Positions 11,171 to 26,899 of a stretch of 64,000 bases of DNA are shown piece by piece. The notes under the pieces are model-generated. The model searched no databases and was not told the origin of the DNA. It saw only the letters and a program-made list of their open reading frames with translations. This DNA comes from Enoplolaimus lenunculus (taxonomy: Eukaryota > Nematoda > Enoplea > Enoplida > Thoracostomopsidae): positions 1-64,000 of the forward strand of contig JASANG010001800.1 in NCBI GenBank assembly GCA_030248215.1. The letters are read 5' to 3'. Position 1 is the first letter of the stretch, and every line of letters starts with the position of its first letter. The translations under genes were made by a program, and so were the position numbers.

Positions 11171-12000
11171 TTGATATATATTGGGCACCGGATATCTGGA
11201 TATGAAAAATATCCGGATATGCATCCGAAATGAAACCTGTATCCGGATATCCGGATATCCGAAATGCTTTTGTGTAAAATCAGTATACCGCTGGGTTTCA
11301 CACAGGTCTGGCTTTATATGTAAATTCAATGCAACGCTAATTTACCTCTAGGACGTTTCAGCGGTTTTATTTAGCACAAAGTTTTCTGAGAATGATGATA
11401 GCAAGTTTACTAAGAACAGTATGATATAGACTACAGATGATCACCGGATATCTGGTCCGGATAATAAACATGTCTAAGGACCCCTACCTTACAATTTGGC
11501 CCCACTCCCCAAAAATTTTTTGTGATAAAATGATATGGTCATTCATTGCCTTACAATGTGTCCTCTCATCATAATACTGTCGTTATAAAATAGGGTTCTA
11601 CCTTATAATTTTCACGCCAAGAAAATTTTTTGGAGAAAAATTGCGTTTCAAAATATTTATTATCCCGCCGATTTAGAAGGTTCTGGATCCGCTGCTGAAA
11701 GCGCGACACCAGTATAAGTAACATTGGAAACAATTCAAGAATATGTAGTTCGAGGGAAGGGTTATATTCAATGAATCTCTATTGCAGTGGTTTAAATAAG
11801 GCAAAGGACAAGCCAAATCAACTCAATTTTAAGTTGTCAACGCAAGTATTTCTTTAGTAGTCTGTAGCAATCTTCTAAACTGAATACCCAGAACTACTGA
11901 GGTGCTGTAGTGACTAGTTATTGATTGGGACTCAAAATGGGCAGCCCATCTTATTCGGGTCACTACAGTACTGCACTCAAAATAGTATTTCAGATATTTA
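11171..12000. other. Non-coding stretch starting with CCGGATAT palindromes
   Basis: 11185-11270 is dense in ATATCCGG/CCGGATAT words; similar short patches occur near 11448, 12510-12560, 16380, 17130, 39357-39450 and 44350-44420. The rest is unassigned, with no exon recognised. Confidence 0.4.
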
Positions 12001-12003
12001 AAT

Positions 12004-12324
12004 AGTAAACTGAAAATTTTTCGGTTAAAGATAGTAAACTGAAAATTTTTCGCGTAACCCTTTCTTACATGAATATTTTCTATTTCCCCTGAGACCTACT
12101 TTTATGCTAGGATTCGGACTCCAGTGACTGGAGTGGGTGGCGTATACCATCACCACTCAGCTATAGGAGCTTGACGCTGGAGCTCGAGGGGGCTCTCACG
12201 TCTTGTGGTGATTTAGTACTATGTATACGTGTTGCAATTGTTAAACACGGTGCGATATATACTATTTAACGTATATACACTGCGCTGAGTTGCCGACAGG
12301 CAACTCAATGTGAGAAGGGGTTAA
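12004..12324 (+). mobile_element. Single diverged copy of the satellite MITE
   Basis: Two copies of the spacer (ATAGTAAACTGAAAATTTTT) precede TAACCCTTTCTTACATG. The element then runs through the tRNA-like module to TGTGAGAAGGGGTTAA. It carries several substitutions compared with the 1-5605 array and is clearly older. The doubled spacer suggests it is the remnant of a tandem array and not a fresh single insertion. Confidence 0.88.
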
Positions 12325-12634
12325 GAAAAAATTTCTTACATTTTTGAGAAACATGATTAGCAAGGTGCCCTTGAAAAGTATTTCTGTTATAACAGAAATG
12401 TTTTCAAAAAACGTTTTGAAATAAAGTCTGCAAATAAACGTTTTCCAGTTATTTTTAGAAAAATTGTCTTAAATATCTGCAAAACTTTTCAGATTTGTCG
12501 AGTTTCTGATATCCGATAAAAGGATATCCGGATAAATATCCGGCAGAATTGCCTCCGGGTATATTTCTGTCCCGGGAAATTGGGACGGCCTTTATAGTAA
12601 CATGGGCCCGGACTAGGCCAGGTAACAAATAAAT

Positions 12635-12804
12635 GGCCAATGTTTACTGTTAAGGGCAGAACAGTAGATTAAGTGTATTCCTAAACCTAAGCGTTGTAAA
12701 AATACATTCCTAAGCCTAAGCGAAAAATGTAATCTAGAATCTATTAAACGTACTCTTTTAAAGATCCACCAGAAACATTGACGACCCTTAAAGTAACATT
12801 GGCC
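12635..12804. mobile_element. Short MITE, GGCCAATGTTTACTGTTAAG ends
   Basis: GGCCAATGTTTACTGTTAAG at the left is matched, inverted, by CCCTTAAAGTAACATTGGCC at the right. The interior contains CCTAAGCCTAAGCG and similar words. It is related at its tips to the 13031 and 26741 elements. Confidence 0.6.
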
Positions 12805-13030
12805 CAAATATTTAACACTTTTACCAACATACGCTCCGCAAGCCAACATTGTAACGTTTATTAAGGCAAGCTAAAACGTCCATTTTTAAATATTAATGCA
12901 AAATCTGAAAAAATGTACTTATATCAACGATGGTCATTAGTTCAGTACGTTTTTCACAAACCGTTTTATATATTTCACTGGCGAAAATGTTACGCACTTT
13001 TCAAAAACAGACATTTGATATCGTTACAAT

Positions 13031-13178
13031 GGCCAAGGTTAACAACAGGGGCGGAACAGCATTAAAAACAAATTCCTACGCCTAAGCCGAAAAACAAGTA
13101 AAAAATTATTCTAAAGCTTAAGCTTATTGTTTTCTAGTCCCACAGAAAAACGTTCCGCCCCTGATCTTTACATGGGCC
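13031..13178. mobile_element. Short hAT-like MITE with CAGGGGCGGAAC inverted repeats
   Basis: CAGGGGCGGAACA at the left pairs with GTTCCGCCCCTG at the right. GGCC(A/C)A lies outside on both sides, giving about 28 bp of imperfect inverted repeat. The interior is CCTAAGCC-like. A second copy is at 26741-26899. CAGGGGYGG is a common hAT-type end, so hAT is a guess from end sequence only; I saw no clear 8-bp duplication. Confidence 0.65.
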
Positions 13179-14343
13179 GTTACACTGCAAATTCAAATTA
13201 GGAAATATACTTCACAATAAATATATTTAATTCCATAATACAGAACTAAAAAATCCACTAAAAACCTGGCACCGCTATCTCAATTCAAAACTGACAGCGT
13301 CTAATAGAAGGTTATAAGTATACTCAATCAGTTTACAGTAATGTCATATATAAACAGTCATAATGTAAAATCCATGTAACAAAAATTATTAGCATCATGT
13401 TTCTAAAATTCAAATCCAATTCCATGCTGAAGCATATTAAATTGGGCTATTTTTGTCATGATACATAGAAATGTCCACGCATAGTCTGCACAATCAGTAA
13501 GTCATTGTTTTCGGTTTAGTTGTTTTCTTTCTGTTTCACTACGCCAAAACTATATAAGAATTGGTAAAAATTACTAGGCCCTGGATATATTTGATACTGT
13601 GGTCTCGATATCGAAAGTCCAACGCATCACCAATTCGGATACCAGCGCACGATTCAAAATATAGCATAAAACAATGTTATTTTGGTCATATCGTTGTAAA
13701 CAATGAATCCTTCACGCTATAACTTGATATCAAAAGACTTCTATTGTGTACTGCTGGCACAGCGGCAAGCTCATCTGGTTAATACGCCAGAGGTTGGGGT
13801 TCGAACCTGGGTGTGGAGGAGGCCTTTTTAAGCTTACTTGAAGCCATATGGTAGGTTTTTTCGAGTTTTCTCTCAGTTCAACTAACCTAATCATATCGTT
13901 ATACCTTAAAGATGGGCTACCAAATAGATAACATTTTATTGACCAGACACAGGTTCAGAGAAACTATATTTTGTCCGTAGCTAGCTAAAATGGTATTAAA
14001 CGGACGAAAAGCGTTGGTTAGCTACCTGTTAAAGGACGTCCGTAGCATTTCACGAAACTCTTGGACATTTTTGTGCAAACCAAACGTACGGTAGCGTGTG
14101 CCCGACATAATCACGCCATTTTATTAATATCGCATCCCAGGTAACATATAAAAGCTGCAGCACTAAGCAGGAAGCCGCTTTTTCCATTTTTCGAATTCTT
14201 AGAAACATTGTAATATTATGGAAATATTAATACTTCTTTTTGCCTACGAGAATACTACAAGAAACGCTCTCTGTCTATTCGATATTCCATAACTGTTCAA
14301 ACATGCCTTTTACATTTATTATTTTTAAATAAAATACGCAACT
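13179..14343. other. Intergenic stretch downstream of the Rac gene
   Basis: No gene except a decayed tRNA-like sequence (13759-13820). On the minus strand an AATAAA lies at 14320-14315, about 24 bp past the Rac stop codon, and is a plausible poly(A) signal. Confidence 0.4.
13759..13820 (+). pseudogene. tRNA-like remnant or SINE head (tRNA-Ile-like)
   Basis: AAGCTCATCTGGTTAA resembles a D-arm/A box and GGGGTTCGAACCTGGG is a B box/T-arm. The spacing between them is too short for a whole tRNA, and no 7-bp acceptor stem is visible. TTAATACGCCAGAGG resembles the anticodon arm of tRNA-Ile(AAT). Treated as a decayed tRNA or SINE piece. Confidence 0.4.
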
Positions 14344-19467
<5,124 letters not shown>

Positions 19468-19639
19468 GGTCTTTCTCTATCGCAATTCGGCCATAAATAA
19501 AACACAATTTTTCCGGCTATGTCGTCAGATTATGCACTTATGCAGCAAACGTATTGTGATACACTGAAATTTAAAAACGTGGAGGAACAGAAGTGTGAAA
19601 CAGATGCAGATAAAAACAATGGTACACTGTGCTGATTCT

Positions 19640-19765
19640 ACCTCACCACCTAGAGGGAACCTAAAGGTGGAAACCGGGACTTCACACCTCTTAACTAAGC
19701 AGCTGGAAAAGCGGGTTACGGGTGGTTTCGAACTTGCGACTTATGGATCCTTGCTCTATTGGATA
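19640..19765 (-). mobile_element. tRNA-derived SINE fragment
   Basis: On the minus strand GCAAGGATCCATAAGTCGCAAGTTCGAAACC holds a B box. It is followed by a body containing CAGCTGCTTAGT and GAAGTCCCGGTTTCC. It matches the better copy at 19919-20055 and the one at 40783-40873. Confidence 0.6.
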
Positions 19766-19918
19766 TAATGCATATACACCCACCAGGAAAAGTATGTCTG
19801 ACATGCTTACATGCTCCAATTTTCAACACGGTCGTCCCTTGATCGTTCAGCCTATTTTCGACTGGATATCGTATTCACAGCGCGGCAATTTACCATTGCG
19901 CTCTCACGGCGTAGCCCC

Positions 19919-20055
19919 ATGTCAGTCTATGTAGGAACCGGGACATCAGACCTTTCTACTAAGCAGCTGGAAAAGTGGGCTAGAGCGGGGATCGAAGTCT
20001 CAGCCTATGGATCCTTGAGCGAACACTCTACCACTGCGCCACGTAGCCCGCCTCT
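19919..20055 (-). mobile_element. tRNA-derived SINE, intact head
   Basis: Read on the minus strand the head is GGGCTACGTGGCGCAGTGGT, a clear A box. TTCGATCCCCGCTCTAGCCC follows, with GGGCTA pairing TAGCCC like an acceptor stem. The body continues CTTTTCCAGCTGCTTAGTAG and ends GATGTCCCGGTTCC. The anticodon stem does not pair, so this is SINE-type and not a tRNA gene. It lies just upstream of Rac. Confidence 0.7.
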
Positions 20056-20159
20056 CCAGCTGCATTTCTCGTCGACTATATGTTTCGACTGTACAACACA
20101 ATGTGCATTGCATTTATTACACACGCACCCGGACAAGCACGTTTCACATGCTTACAGGC

Positions 20160-20280
20160 GCTATATGACACTATGCTACATGTCATTGAATATGATCTGA
20201 GCGGTAATCTGCATTTTTGTGTAACGCACCTGATTTATGTTCTACAGTAAAATCGTATTCTTGCAGAAACAGTGCTTCCT
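20160..20280 (-). mobile_element. Gypsy-type LTR retrotransposon fossil, short fragment
   Basis: A fragment closely similar to 21595-21715 (end of the RNase H region of a Gypsy/Ty3-type pol). The two copies lie about 1.42 kb apart in the same direction and flank a decayed coding-like stretch. Broken and old. Confidence 0.55.
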
Positions 20281-21545
20281 CTGCACCGACCATTGCGGAG
20301 AGTCAGCAGATGGACGTGACTGAGTCGGCTCAACCTCCAGCTCGTCCACGTAGGAAAGTAGAGACAAATATAGCAGTGAGTAGAGAACAGGAGAGTGAGG
20401 CGATGGACTTGAGTGGACCGCCACCAAGCCAGCCGTCACCTGCACAAGCGCAAGTTACGAATAATACTACACCCGGACTACCGTCGATAATAGAGCAAGC
20501 TATCAAGGTAATGGTGAACCAGAGGCGGCTAGGGAAAGTATTCCGGATACGTCTGAAGAGTTACGACAAACAGTTCATGGCCAGTTGTTGCCAATGGAGC
20601 GAATATCGCCATAGGAATTATTTGATCGTGCGCTGCACTTTGTTGTAACCCGGGCAGAACAGGTAGCAGACTTGATACCGGTGGGTGCAGGGTGGCAACA
20701 AAGGTTCGGATTCGGATTCGCCAAAAATTTGAGGTTCGGATTCGGACTCGGATTTGGTTGTGGAAAAGCTGAATCCAAAAGCCAAATCTAACAAAGTTGT
20801 TTTGCATTGGCTCAGCCACAAAGGGGCAAACCCTGTGCGAGTCTGGTGACAGGTCCACCTTCAGTGGACTAGTTGATTACGGATTATACGCTGAATTCAC
20901 GAGTTCTTCAACAACTTATATTGAGCTTGCAGCGTCAACAGGAACAAGATGTAAATACGGGTGTGGCGTTGCAAGCTGAATTAACTAATTTGCAACCCAA
21001 GGAGGTTTTACGAATCCTGTTTGGCAAGAGCGGTATCGGCATTTATTGACAGCATCTGAGAGCATAGAGACGTTGATTACACGTCGGCGGCAGTCAGATG
21101 AGGAAAGAGCAGAAGAGTTGGTGAACAAAATCCAAAGCTATCAAGAATTGTGTTTACAAGCAATGCGTGGTTTTGCTAAGTATATGAAGTACTTGAAGGA
21201 AGAACATTGAGCATGATTAAGTGAAGGTTCAAGTGCAGGGGTGTTAACAGCAGGCATGCAGCCAGAGAAACAGAACCTGGTGGTGTCTCATGATTTTTAC
21301 CGGAATGCATATTTGGCGTCTGAACAGAAGGTTTTGGAGCTACGTGTTAAATGTTGGAGACTGATGCAGAGTTGTTAGAAGCATACCAAGCTAAGTCCAA
21401 GTTGGAGGATCAGTTGCAACAGCAGCTGATGGTTGGTGAGGGAGCAGGAATAACCGCCCTAACCCAGCGTCACGATAGTGAAGAACAACCAACAGCTGGT
21501 ACGTCAAGTAGCATCCTGGCATCTGCGAAGCGGGTATGCTCGTAG
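20281..21545 (+). mobile_element. Decayed coding-like remnant, Pro/Ala-rich then helical; possibly retroelement
   Basis: A stretch with protein-like composition. The first part is rich in Pro, Ala, Ser and Arg (around 20300-20500). Later parts look like long charged helices rich in Glu, Gln, Leu and Lys (around 21000-21450), suggesting coiled coil. It is flanked by two Gypsy RNase H fragments, so a gag-like fossil is one reading, but I do not recognise the family. It is broken in many places. Remnants of similar flavour lie at 37188-37630 and 38960-39320. Confidence 0.4.
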
Positions 21546-21594
21546 ACGCCAGGCCAGGAATCAGTGTTCTGAACAAATACGTTAGACGCCATTC

Positions 21595-21850
21595 TACATG
21601 ACACTGAATATGATCTGCACGGTAATTTGGATACGCAGTCTGCATTTTTGTATAACGCACATGATGTATGTTCTACAGTAAAATCGTATTCTTGCAGAAA
21701 CAGTGACCGTCGCATGAGTCGCTGTAATGTTTTTGTCGTACTCTTTTGCCATTTTAGTGGGTTATGGTCGGAAGTACTGAATTCCCCATTTAATCGCTAA
21801 AGCTTCTTTTTCTATAGTTGCACAATTTTTTCAGCCTGAGAATATTAACG
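21595..21850 (-). mobile_element. Gypsy-type LTR retrotransposon fossil: pol RNase H fragment
   Basis: Minus-strand translation gives the hallmarks of Ty3/Gypsy RNase H: TIEKEALAIKW, then LQEYDFTVEH and KNADCVSKLP. No long terminal repeats or complete pol were seen. Broken and several substitutions old. Confidence 0.75.
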
Positions 21851-21852
21851 AC

Positions 21853-22326
21853 TTGCGTATGCAATTACATGTTAATTCCCGGAAATATTGTGATAGCACT
21901 GTGCCTATTGCATGTGGTCTCAACCTGCAATTTTACAAAGCCGGACTCAGCAGGTTGCACCGAACACGTGTAGAAGATGTCTTACAAGGTTATAAAGAGA
22001 ACGTGGTGCTGGGCGGTTATCCGCCGCCCAGCGGCATCAACGACGAGGAAAAGGGACTGTCGAGGAACGCTAGATGTGTCCTGGCGCAACTACGATTCGG
22101 GTGGTGCCAATTGCTGAACAGCTACAAACATCGGATTGATGAAAACGTGGCAGAGTTGTGTCCAGAATGCGGCATCAGGCCACACACCGTTCAACACTTA
22201 TTCGACTGCCAAGCCAAACAAACCACATTGGATGTATCAGCGTTATTGAATAGACCACGTGAAGTGATTGCCTGGTTCGATTCTACACTGACAGATGGAG
22301 AAAGCGATAGTGGGATGGACGAATGA
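21853..22326 (+). mobile_element. Non-LTR retrotransposon (LINE) ORF2 C-terminal fragment
   Basis: A 157-aa open frame ends in the C-terminal domain typical of Jockey/CR1-type LINE polymerases. It has LAQLRFGWCQLLNSYKHRI, then a CCHC zinc knuckle CPECGIRPHTVQHLFDC, then an acidic tail. The upstream polymerase is missing: the sequence before about 21850 belongs to a Gypsy fossil on the other strand. The remaining frame is intact, so decay of this piece is modest. No poly(A) tail seen. Confidence 0.75.
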
Positions 22327-23281
22327 CGTTGATTACGTCTACCAGAAGAAGAAGAAATGACTTTTGGCATGTTAAATCCCATTGAAACGATAAATTTTTT
22401 CTGGTACGTATATTTAGTGGGTAAGCCACGGAGGCAAAGTTAGGTATGGATTTACGGTAATAAAAACCCAAACCAAGAAAACTTTCTGATTAATCTGAGA
22501 CTCCAATTTTTCAAAATTAAATTTATAATAATATTTTTTGCATTTGCTCGAGATTATTAATCGTATTTGATCTACGGTGTTCGCTACAAAACGATACAGA
22601 TTTGGCAAAATTTGCAGAGGACGAAGGTGTCCGATATTGGAGTATGTTAGTTAATCTAGATATAGTATCGTGTACAATTTGTATATCAGTATTTGGTGCC
22701 AGCAGTGTTTGTGCATTATTGTATTGCGTGTGATATGGAAACAAACTTAATTGTTTGAGAGCCAATTCTTGACGTTTTGCTATTTCTATTGACTTTGCAA
22801 ACTGTGCAATTATCACACCTACCCAGCGGCGCGTTGTTGTCCCTAGATAGGTTAATTTTAATAATCTATTGCGACGTAGTTTTAGACGATCAGTTTTTAG
22901 TTTATTTTTGGTTCAATTTTTGGGAAAATAATATCCAATATCCTTGTTTTGATTACGGAAGCAATTGTAACGGCTGTATATCGTATCAATAAGAATATAT
23001 TAACGGTGTATTTCATATAGGGACTTTGCAACGGAGCATGCAATTGAGTTTCATGACACGATGTTAGCGAATTGGCGGGTTTAACTTATTAGATAGATAA
23101 AGAGATATCTATTCATGGTGTAGATACAGTTGGTCCGTTACACAGTCTCTAAAAACTAGGGTAACTAAGTTAGAGTCTAAGTTAGAATCTTACTGACTCT
23201 GTTATAAACCTTTTCAGTTTCTAAATATTATTATCAATTTTATTTAGACTATATGATCTGTAGACCCTATACCGGACCTCG
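22327..23281. other. Unassigned, no gene recognised
   Basis: Minus-strand open frames at 22414-22608 and 22523-22816 have plausible amino-acid composition (for example IAKRQELALKQLSLFPYHTQ) but no family I recognise. They may be retroelement debris. 23040-23280 may be 3' sequence of the LINE read from 24370 to 23282. Confidence 0.3.
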
Positions 23282-24370
23282 CTAGCACCAATTCTGGGTC
23301 ATATTTTTGAACTGTCTTTGTGGTACACCTATGACAGGTTCTGGTCCGATAAACCTCCTTTGAGCTCCAGCTTTAGCCAATGCATCAGCCACATCATTTC
23401 CATAATTGGCCGAATAACCTTTGATCCATGTTAAAAACACATTATTTGTAATTGAGAGATCTTGTAGGTGTTCTGAGCAGCTCTTAGTTACTTTGGAATT
23501 ACTCCAATTCCTATCAAGTGCCTTGAGGGCAGCTTGACTGTCTGATCTAATGACAATTATTTTCTGTCTAACACCTCGCTTATTTAATTCTAAGACAACC
23601 TCGTCAATAGCCAAAATTTCTGCTTGATAAACTGGCGAAAATTGTCCCAAAGAGAAAGATAAACTCATTACATTGTCAATGAAAGCACCACACCCGATGC
23701 CTGTATTTGTGTGTTAACAATGCTCTCTAATATCAGCTACAGGATGTCCATGGACTTATATCTATATATTCTCTAACGTCCAAATCAGTTGGAACGTTTG
23801 CAAAGGGAATTGTCATTAGAACAGTGCTAGAAATTGTTCCATGACCTATGAGGTGATTTTTCCAAGATTTGCAAGAATGAAGTCTTGTGCACCATCCGGC
23901 AGCATCTTTAAAGACCGCTAAATCTATAAGTAAAACATTAAACACAATTTCTAATGACATTTGACCTTTTGATCTGAAAGCTCCTGATGCATACAATAAT
24001 GCAAGTCTTTGAATTTTAGTCAGAGCTTTCTGAGTGACCTTAAAGGACATTTTATGCCACCAATCTAAACAACCGTACAACAGCTTTGGGAGTATCACAA
24101 CTTCGTATAGCCAAAGAACTGTAGACGCTCGACTGCCCAACTCTTCCCAACAATTTTGTTGCATTGAATCAAACTAATTATCGCTGACTTGCATGCAGCT
24201 TCAATGTGAATATTCCACCGCATTTTTGTCTAAGGTGACGCCTAAATATTTTACTGATTTTGATAATACTAAAGCTACATCATCTATTTTAATAGCTGGC
24301 AAATTTTCGCTAATACACTTCTACTGCTACATCCTAATTTTGCAGTAATGATTTTAGTTCACTTATTATA
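23282..24370 (-). mobile_element. LINE ORF2 3' part: RT thumb plus RNase H (I/R1/Jockey-like group)
   Basis: From 24370 downward the minus strand first shows SVKYLGVTLDKN, the end of the RT domain. An open frame at 24164-23733 follows (VVILPKLLYGCLDWW, ALTKIQRLALLYASGAFR), the RT thumb region. The frame at 23668-23282 is an RNase H domain, with YQAEILAIDE (catalytic Glu), IRSDSQAAL (Asp) and GNDVADALAKAGA (Asp). The first RNase H catalytic Asp (TDGS-type motif) is not visible; the sequence between the two frames is degenerate and carries stops. The three blocks are in different frames, so at least two frame disruptions separate them. The 5' polymerase and ORF1 are absent, as in 5'-truncated LINEs. 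Confidence 0.85.
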
Positions 24371-24880
24371 TTTAGTGTTTTAATTTAGGATTCTGCGAGT
24401 TTGTAGCGTAGCATAGTGAGTAGCCAACTAAAAATGCATAGCTCTTCAAAATTATGAAATACGGGATCGAAAATGATCAAACGGCAGCGGGTACGACGCG
24501 CGAAAGTAATGATAGTCATGAAAGTCAAGGGCTAGCAGCTGAGGCTTATGTAATTAAGTAATAACTGGCAAATCTCTAGTTTTATCGTTAGTTAGTCTTT
24601 TCACTTTAGTATCTTTCGTTATTTTGCTTACTTATTTTACACAGGTTGAGTTGACTGTACGCTGGCGAACTTTACGTTCCAAACCACTTTACTTAATTTA
24701 ATGTCCCCATAAAACAGGTTTTGTTGTTGTTAAATTCTGTTGTTAGGTCCGGAAGAATTTAAGATATTTAAGTAGTTCTCTATTTACTTTAAGTACTTTA
24801 CTTAGGAATAACCTTAAGTTATTAACAAGTCGCAGAACTAGGATTAGCTTAGTGGCAGTGGGTTAATCTTGATTTGCGTA
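24371..24880. other. Unassigned AT-rich stretch
   Basis: No exon seen. 24770-24820 contains TTAAGTA/ACTTAAG palindromic words like those inside the MITE at 5854-6557. Confidence 0.3.
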
Positions 24881-25515
24881 AAAATATCGGTCTGACCGAT
24901 TGGCGCACGGTCGGATTTCCTCGCGCGTTAGACACCGGTGCTTTTTAAGGGGGGGTTGTCCTCCCCTCCGAAAGGTTCTCGCGGTGGCCTCCGTTAAGTT
25001 TAGTAGAGAATTGGGCCGCGTAAGTCGAAGGTGGCCGGAGTCCACCGGTCACGATACTTCGCACGATACTTCGCAGCGTTACGACGATGGACCTAGTGTT
25101 GTAGCTCGTACAGCCACGGACAATTTGATTGGCGGTCCCACCTGCGGCTGGAGCGTGTTAGGCGGGCGCAAGGTCTATGAATTATCCAGGCAAAGCGTTT
25201 AAGGCGGGCGCGTCAACGAACGACGGACAAGGGAACCTTCTGCCGGTAACTCGACAATTCCCTGTGGAAGGAGGCTCACAGGTGTTTTCCCCACACAGTC
25301 ATCCTGCTAGTACGCATTTTATGCCAGTACCCCAAGTTCTCACATGGTGTTCGCTATGCCTCTCCTGGCGGGGTGGTATAACTAGTTGATCTGCCCCAGC
25401 CGAACAAGAGGTGTGGCGAGAGACAAGAGACAATTTGTTACCATCTATTCGGGAGCACCTCTGCAATCGCTTGTGCACTACTGTTTTGGTCGACTGTAAT
25501 TACTTCATCCACTTT
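24881..25515. other. GC-rich block of unknown origin
   Basis: About 630 bp with clearly higher GC and CpG than its surroundings. It contains repeated ACGATACTTCGCA and GGCGGGCGC words and a CCTCCCC/GGGGGGG hairpin-like part (24945-24975). No open frame here resembles a known protein. It could be the 5' region of a retroelement or foreign DNA; I cannot tell. Confidence 0.35.
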
Positions 25516-25979
25516 CTATTCGTTTAGTAGCCACTCTCCTTCGCTAAAATCATGATAATTGAGGATCAGCGGTTGTTAAGTGGTGACACTCATCAAAAGG
25601 TGTCGTTGGTGCTGAATCAAACACCTGTGGACAAAATGTTTTAATTTTGCGTCGTCAAGTTCAGTTTCAAAACTGTTTGGGTGACTTTTGCGAGCTAACG
25701 TTATGATAGCATTTGCAAAGTCATTCAACTGACTCGTTCGGCATTTGATATCTAGTGTGAAGTTCGCTCCACCCAAGTACACTTTCGCCAGTTGGGCTGA
25801 ATTTTGCAATTAAAGCTTCCTTAATTTGATCAAAATTAAAATTTGGATCTACAGTATCATAAAAATCATCTGCTACTGCATGTGAGTATTCGTGGTGTAG
25901 CTTATATATGTGCAGAGTGTGTAATGTTAAGACACACACATACTCGTGCACATATAGCAGCAGAGGATATTATGATATA

Positions 25980-26052
25980 GGCCGCGTGGTGTGATGGGTA
26001 GCGCGCTTGACTCGCGAACGAGAGGTCCGAGGTTCGATTCCCGGCGTGGCCA
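25980..26052 (+). tRNA. tRNA-like head of SINE (anticodon CGC), probably not functional
   Basis: A 73-nt cloverleaf can be laid out exactly (7-bp acceptor GGCCGCG/CGTGGCC, discriminator A). The D-arm is GTGT/GCGC, the anticodon loop CTCGCGA and the T loop TTCGATT. There is one mismatch in the anticodon stem and two in the T stem. The body resembles tRNA-Arg while the loop reads CGC (Ala). These mismatches and the tandem SINE context argue for a SINE head. Confidence 0.55.
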
Positions 26053-26326
26053 TGTTTCGGGGAAATTTAGAGGAAAACCGTGTATATTCGCAGTATTTCG
26101 GAGAAAGGGGTCGTCCGGACCGTGCAGATGTGACGCGGACGTCCCACCGCAACGGTCGCTGTAACTTGCAGGCCCATGAATTCGGAGAAGTTTGGATTCG
26201 CGATCCGGAGCGATCGCCTAAAGGGGGATTGTGAGTATTCGCGGTGTAGCTTGTATATATGTGCAGAGTGTATAATGTTAAGACACATACATACTCGTGC
26301 ACATATAGCAAGGAAATTATGCCATC

Positions 26327-26398
26327 GGCCGCGTGGTGTAATGGGTAGCGCGCTTGATTCACGAGCGAGAGGTCGAGGTTCAATTTCCGGCGTGGCCA
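26327..26398 (+). pseudogene. Second tRNA-like SINE head, more decayed
   Basis: Same as the copy at 25980-26052 but 72 nt long, with one base lost in the variable/T-arm region and the loop changed to TTCACGA. The acceptor stem is still paired. Confidence 0.6.
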
Positions 26399-26740
26399 TA
26401 TGATTCGGAGAAATTTACGAGGAAAACCACGTATGACCATGCAGTTCTGACGCTGCAGACCAAAAAGCTGGTAAAACCTGTTTTTGCCGTTCTGAGGACC
26501 ACCCGTTAGCATGCGCAGCTCTTATAAAATCTTTGAACCATACCTTAATTTCTTGAGTTTTATTTAAACCGGAATATACTGTTGGAATTTTTATCAAGTT
26601 ACAAAATTACTTACATGACATAATTGTTTTAATCGTTTACGTTGTACTCAATAAATAAAATACTATATCATACTTACTAGCTATGTAACTTTACCAGCGC
26701 CGTAAAATAGTGCGCTGTTTTACCACCCTTTAAAAGGTAG

Positions 26741-26899
26741 GGCCCATGTAAAAATCAGGGGCGGAACATTTTTCTGTGCGACTAGAAAAGAGTAAGCTTA
26801 AGCTTGAGGCTAATTTTTTGCTTGACTTAGGCTAATTGTAACGCTTAGGTTCAGGAATATGCTTATAACACTGTTCCGCCCCTGTTCTTTACATTGGCC
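26741..26899. mobile_element. hAT-like MITE with CAGGGGCGGAACA inverted repeats
   Basis: GGCCCATGTAAAAATCAGGG at the left and, inverted, GGCCAATGTAAAGAACAGGG at the right extend the CAGGGGCGGAACA core to about 28 bp. The interior has AAGCTTAAGCTT and TTAGGCTAA words. Partner of 13031-13178. Confidence 0.7.

Larger units (their letters stand above)
25881..26440 (+). repeat. Tandemly duplicated tRNA-derived SINE, period about 348 bp
   Basis: TGAGTATTCG(T/C)GGTGTAGCTT recurs at 25883 and 26232, and the tRNA-like head at 25980 and 26327. Each unit has a tRNA-like head and a GC-rich body (present fully only in the first). It ends in a piece holding GTGCAGAGTGT, AATGTTAAGACACA and ACTCGTGCACATATAGCA. 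The pair interrupts a gag fossil. A very decayed relative of the head may lie at 30797-30850. Confidence 0.8.
25576..26597 (-). mobile_element. LTR-retrotransposon gag fossil, interrupted by a SINE duplication
   Basis: Minus-strand segments on either side of 25881-26440 have gag capsid character: KDFIRAAHANGW on the right side, IKEALIAKFSPTGESVLGW and FANAIITLARKSHPNSF on the left. This pattern is typical of Gypsy-like gag. The element is broken. The central interruption is two tandem copies of a tRNA-derived SINE. No LTRs identified. Confidence 0.7.

Noticed and set aside
10259-11329. Long open frames (up to about 356 codons) giving Pro/Phe/Val or Gly/Gln/Met repeats
   Set aside because: They follow the 9-bp minisatellite period and are open on both strands in several frames; no splice sites, start context or domain.
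25980-26052. Functional tRNA gene (Ala-CGC or Arg)
   Set aside because: Mismatches in the anticodon and T stems, conflict between body type and anticodon, and tandem duplication with a SINE body.
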